NCBI GenBank assembly: GCA_031254955.1
Contig: JAIRTK010000512.1
Span: 1-8,845, forward strand
Reading direction: 5' to 3'
Length of the DNA stretch: 8,845 nucleotides
Source: Opitutaceae bacterium
Lineage (GTDB): Bacteria; Verrucomicrobiota; Verrucomicrobiia; Opitutales; Opitutaceae
How positions within the stretch are numbered: the stretch's first letter is position 1; each line of letters opens with the position of its first letter. The translations under genes were made by a program, and so were the position numbers. The notes under the pieces were generated by a model. It was not told the DNA's origin and ran no database searches. It saw nothing but the letters and a program-made list of their open reading frames with translations. This document shows positions 6,947 through 8,845 of this stretch, piece after piece.

Positions 6947-6952
6947 GGGAGA
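6947..6952 (+). promoter_or_regulatory. Ribosome-binding site deciding the 6960 start
   Basis: GGGAGA lies seven bases before ATG at 6960, a good Shine-Dalgarno position. It supports this ATG over an upstream in-frame TTG at 6852, which has no such site and would add 36 unconserved-looking residues. Confidence 0.7.
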
Positions 6953-6959
6953 CGGCGGC

Positions 6960-7718
6960 ATGACGACGCCCGTCTGCCCCAAATGCGGGAAAAACATCCT
7001 CGGCGATGATATCAATGTCGCGCGCGATGTGGCGTATTGCCGCAAGTGCGGCACGGTTTGCGCGCTGTCGGAACTGGCAGAGAGCCACCGGGACCGGGTT
7101 TTTAAAGACAGCGCCTTCGATCTCGCTCATCCTCCCAAAGGCGCCTGGCTCCGGCGGGACATGCGCGGCATCTCCCTGGGCGCGAGCTGCCGGTCGTTTC
7201 AGAAGGCCGCCGGGCTGCTTTTCACGGCGCTTTTTTGGAATGGCATCGTGTCTGTTTTTGTGTGTCTCGCCATCGCAGGGACGCTTCATTACGCGGGCAT
7301 TTCTGTCCCGGAATGGGTTCCCGCGTTCTGCGGGGAAGAGGGAGACGGCCTGACCGGGAGCCTGGGCGGTTTGTTGTTCTTATGGCTGTTTTTGACGCCA
7401 TTTATCCTCATCGGAACGGGAATGATCGTCAGTCTGCTCATGTCATTGTTCGGCAGGGTTGAGATCACTATACAAGCGGACACGAACACCGGCCGGGTTT
7501 TTTCCGGCTTGGGCCGCGTCGGCTGGACACGCAAATTCATCCCTTCCCGAGTCGGGGAAATCGGCGGAACGCGCACCCGTTGGACCCTAAATGGAGCGTC
7601 ACAGGAACTCGCCTTTCTCCGGGAAAAGGACGGGGAAATGATAAAATTCGGACTGCTGCTGTCCGAGGAACGCCGGGCGTTTTTGATTTATGCATTGGAG
7701 CGGATTTTAGCGTCATGA
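6960..7718 (+). CDS. Zinc-ribbon, two-pass membrane protein of unknown function
   Basis: The 252-residue product starts with a four-cysteine zinc ribbon, CPKC (6-9) and CRKC (27-30), each followed by Gly. A charged linker contains PPKGAW (58-63). Two hydrophobic segments follow, at about 85-108 and 136-163, and then a soluble C-terminal region ending near LSEERRAFLIYALERIL (234-250). I recall proteins of this layout (zinc ribbon, PPKGxW, two membrane segments, a late ERR-F motif) as hypothetical proteins in Verrucomicrobia and Planctomycetes, with no assigned role. Both termini are probably cytoplasmic if the two helices form a hairpin. The gene stands alone between the divergent helicase and a long non-coding stretch. 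An alternative TTG start at 6852 is less likely. Confidence 0.85.
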   Translation: MTTPVCPKCGKNILGDDINVARDVAYCRKCGTVCALSELAESHRDRVFKDSAFDLAHPPKGAWLRRDMRGISLGASCRSFQKAAGLLFTALFWNGIVSVFVCLAIAGTLHYAGISVPEWVPAFCGEEGDGLTGSLGGLLFLWLFLTPFILIGTGMIVSLLMSLFGRVEITIQADTNTGRVFSGLGRVGWTRKFIPSRVGEIGGTRTRWTLNGASQELAFLREKDGEMIKFGLLLSEERRAFLIYALERILAS

Positions 7719-7759
7719 AGGATTAACTGAGGTTACGCGGGCGACCTGCGGGATTGCGT

Positions 7760-7946
7760 GGGACGGTGTCCCCGCCCGTGAGGCTTGAGTGGCGCGGGCG
7801 ACTCGCCCGTGGGTCCGGGGAGGGCGGCGGGCGGGGAGCGTCGTCCACGGGGCGAGGCCTCGCCCGGTTGCGTTTGGAGGCACGAAAGTCTGCTTGGGAA
7901 CGGGCGTGCGCTCGCGTGGCTCGCGTCCGGCGGCGGGACGCCGCCG
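7760..7946. repeat. Cluster of four GC-rich palindromes
   Basis: Four compact inverted repeats lie within 187 bases. GGGAC pairs with GTCCC around GGT (7760-7772). CGGGCGA pairs with TCGCCCG (7795-7809). GGGCGAGGCCTCGCCC is a perfect 16-base palindrome (7850-7865). CGGCGGCG pairs with CGCCGCCG around GGA (7928-7946). They differ in sequence but share size and composition. They resemble extragenic palindromes of the REP or mini-element kind. Confidence 0.65.
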
Positions 7947-8040
7947 CTCCTTGCGCGGGCACTCTTCCTTATCTTTTTTGATTCCGGCTTCGTTTTGAAG
8001 AGCGCCTTGATTGGCGGGGCGATTCAGAGCGAGGACGTGA

Positions 8041-8108
8041 CCTCTTTTCTCTTTTCCTTTCTCCTCCGGGTGGTGCCGCCGGGGGGAGAAAGAGAAAGAG
8101 GAAAGAGG
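8041..8108. repeat. Long purine/pyrimidine inverted repeat
   Basis: The pyrimidine arm 8041-8064 pairs with the purine arm 8085-8108 at 21 of 24 positions. The 20-base centre can pair further: CC (8066-8067) with GG (8082-8083), and GGTGG with CCGCC inside. The result would be a stem of more than 20 bp with one strand almost pure CT and the other almost pure GA. A further GA-rich run continues to about 8130. Confidence 0.75.
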
Positions 8109-8244
8109 AAAGATGAAAGAGTCAGAGAGGGGGTGGGCGCGGGTATTGATTTGAAACGCACCCAGGACTGGCGGGGGTTGACGGCAGGCTTGACGTGGAG
8201 GGCGTCGGGGAATGAATTGGCGCTTCCTGTTTTTTGAAACCCTT

Positions 8245-8475
8245 TCCTGGCCCTTTTGCTCAAAAAGGGCCGACGCGCATCGCCTCAGGGAACGCCGTGC
8301 AAACCGGCGACAGTCGCGCTGCGGTATCGAGCGTTTTTCCCTCCCGTCCCGGCGCAGGTTTCCCCTGCGCCGGGTAAACCGCCAGTCCCGCCTGCTACGC
8401 GGGGTGAAGGCCGGAGGGGATGTCGGGGATGGCTTCTCTCCCCGCGCGCCCGGAGTCCGAATACCTGACGACGCG
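8245..8475 (+). promoter_or_regulatory. Cobalamin (B12) riboswitch
   Basis: The RNA would bind cobalamin and control the gene starting at 8501. AGGGAA (8287-8292) is followed by the stem CGCCG/CGGCG (8293-8297, 8305-8309) with loop TGCAAAC, matching the conserved GGGAA-CCGG-TG-AAT element. Next is CAG-TCGCG-CTG (8311-8321) followed by CGGTA, very like the E. coli btuB core GCTGACGCGCAGCGGTAA. An 11-bp hairpin, CCCGGCGCAGG with CCTGCGCCGGG (8348-8374), fills a variable arm. GCCAGT (8381-8386), a CCCGC/GCGGG hairpin and TGAAGGC (8405-8411) match the GCCACTG...GGGAAGGC region. The 3' B12 box is GAGTCCGAATACCTGACG (8453-8470). The 5' limit is approximate; a hairpin at 8249-8271 is probably a peripheral arm. 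T6 follows at 8476-8481, but I see no convincing terminator stem before it, so control may be translational. Confidence 0.88.
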
Positions 8476-8500
8476 TTTTTTCTCCGACTTCATCGCTCGA

Positions 8501-8845
8501 ATGAAAAATCATCCTTCCGCCCGCGGCACCGGCGCCGCGACTTGCCTTTGGTTGCGCCGTTTCCGGTCAGCCGCGATTCTCCGTGCAAACCCGTCCGGGC
8601 GCGGCGCGCTTGTCGCTGTCGCCAGCTTGCTCCTGGGGGCGGGGGCGTTGGCGATGGGCGCGGCGATGAAGGGGGCGGTGGCGGAGGATGTGTTTGGAGT
8701 ATTTTCTAGTTATTCTGCCACGGTAAACAGCGGCTTCGCAGGCAGCGAAAACCAATCCCGGCGCGACGCAAGGTCGCGCCCTACATGCGGCAGAATAACG
8801 GGGAAATGCTTCGGGGTGGATGCAGCGGCGGGGGCGACGGAGGCG
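8501..8845 (+). CDS. Exported protein under B12 riboswitch, 3'-truncated by window
   Basis: ATG at 8501 opens a frame that stays open to the window edge (115 codons, no stop). It begins 31 bases after the B12 box, the expected place for the regulated gene. The N-terminus is Arg-rich (RR at 19-20) and is followed by a hydrophobic segment, about residues 35-61, ending AVA before EDVF. This looks like a long signal peptide or membrane anchor. Residues about 70-100 are encoded by an inverted-repeat element (8709-8799). The last residues, DAAAGATEA, resemble the stretch before a mature outer-membrane receptor domain. Riboswitch control and an export signal make a TonB-dependent B12 receptor (BtuB-like) the leading guess, but no diagnostic motif is inside the window. 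No clear Shine-Dalgarno site precedes the ATG, so the start is moderately certain. Confidence 0.6.
   Translation, partial: MKNHPSARGTGAATCLWLRRFRSAAILRANPSGRGALVAVASLLLGAGALAMGAAMKGAVAEDVFGVFSSYSATVNSGFAGSENQSRRDARSRPTCGRITGKCFGVDAAAGATEA
8709..8799. mobile_element. 91-bp MITE-like element with 11-bp terminal inverted repeats
   Basis: GTTATTCTGCC (8709-8719) and GGCAGAATAAC (8789-8799) are perfect 11-bp terminal inverted repeats. Inside are two hairpins: TTCGC/GCGAA around AGGCA (8735-8749), and GGCGCGAC/GTCGCGCC around GCAAG (8760-8780). The layout is that of a small non-autonomous element. No transposase is present and I see no clear target-site duplication. It lies inside the frame of the 8501 gene, just after the signal-like segment, and leaves the frame open. 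Confidence 0.75.

Larger units (their letters stand above)
7719..8240. other. Hairpin-rich non-coding stretch
   Basis: About 520 bases separate the zinc-ribbon gene from the riboswitch. ORFs in this stretch on both strands have no recognisable domain and run across inverted repeats, so I do not call them. It contains a group of short GC palindromes (7760-7946) and one long purine/pyrimidine hairpin (8041-8108), listed separately. No intrinsic terminator with a clear T-tract follows the 7718 stop. Confidence 0.6.

Noticed and set aside
7723..8263. Small ORFs on both strands in the 7719-8240 gap
   Set aside because: They cross inverted repeats, are Arg/Pro-rich, lack ribosome-binding sites and show no domain.
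8249..8271. Intrinsic terminator GGCCCTTTT-GCTCA-AAAAGGGCC
   Set aside because: No T-tract follows the stem on either strand, and it falls where a peripheral arm of the riboswitch is expected.
8381..8396. GCCAG...CCTGC as the riboswitch 3' box
   Set aside because: A far better B12 box lies at 8453-8470, and this segment fits the internal GCCACTG...GAAGGC region instead.
8212..8709. Plus-strand 165-codon ORF overlapping the riboswitch
   Set aside because: It would translate the riboswitch itself, and its composition is Arg-rich without domains; the 8501 frame is the better gene.

Overview
The window is G+C-rich. It looks like a chromosomal piece from a Verrucomicrobiota bacterium, most probably Opitutaceae-like. 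That placement is inferred from gene content, base composition and the many short GC palindromes between genes; no marker gene is present to prove it.

Layout. Bases 1-351 hold no convincing gene, apart from a doubtful 29-codon ORF and one copy of a dispersed palindrome. A complete adenosylcobalamin-dependent ribonucleotide reductase (nrdJ, RTPR type with an added ATP-cone) lies on the minus strand at 352-2907. A 511-base gap follows, with an AT-rich upstream region for nrdJ. Next comes a complete minus-strand SNF2-family helicase (3419-6715). Its frame is interrupted, in frame, by low-complexity insertions, three of which carry non-triplet tandem DNA repeats. A 244-base divergent spacer holds the second copy of the palindrome and leads to a plus-strand zinc-ribbon membrane protein (6960-7718). 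Bases 7719-8240 are non-coding and rich in hairpins. A cobalamin riboswitch follows at about 8245-8475. It precedes a plus-strand gene starting at 8501 that runs off the window edge, encodes a signal-peptide-like N-terminus, and carries a 91-bp inverted-repeat element just after the signal peptide.

How the parts relate. The best functional link is vitamin B12. nrdJ needs adenosylcobalamin to make deoxynucleotides, and the gene at the right edge sits under a B12 riboswitch, as B12 uptake or synthesis genes do. The two are 5.6 kb apart and not co-transcribed. The helicase and the zinc-ribbon protein have no visible link to B12.

The most unusual features are the heptanucleotide and decanucleotide tandem repeats inside the helicase coding sequence, where gain or loss of one unit would shift the frame, and the small palindromic element inside a riboswitch-controlled coding sequence.
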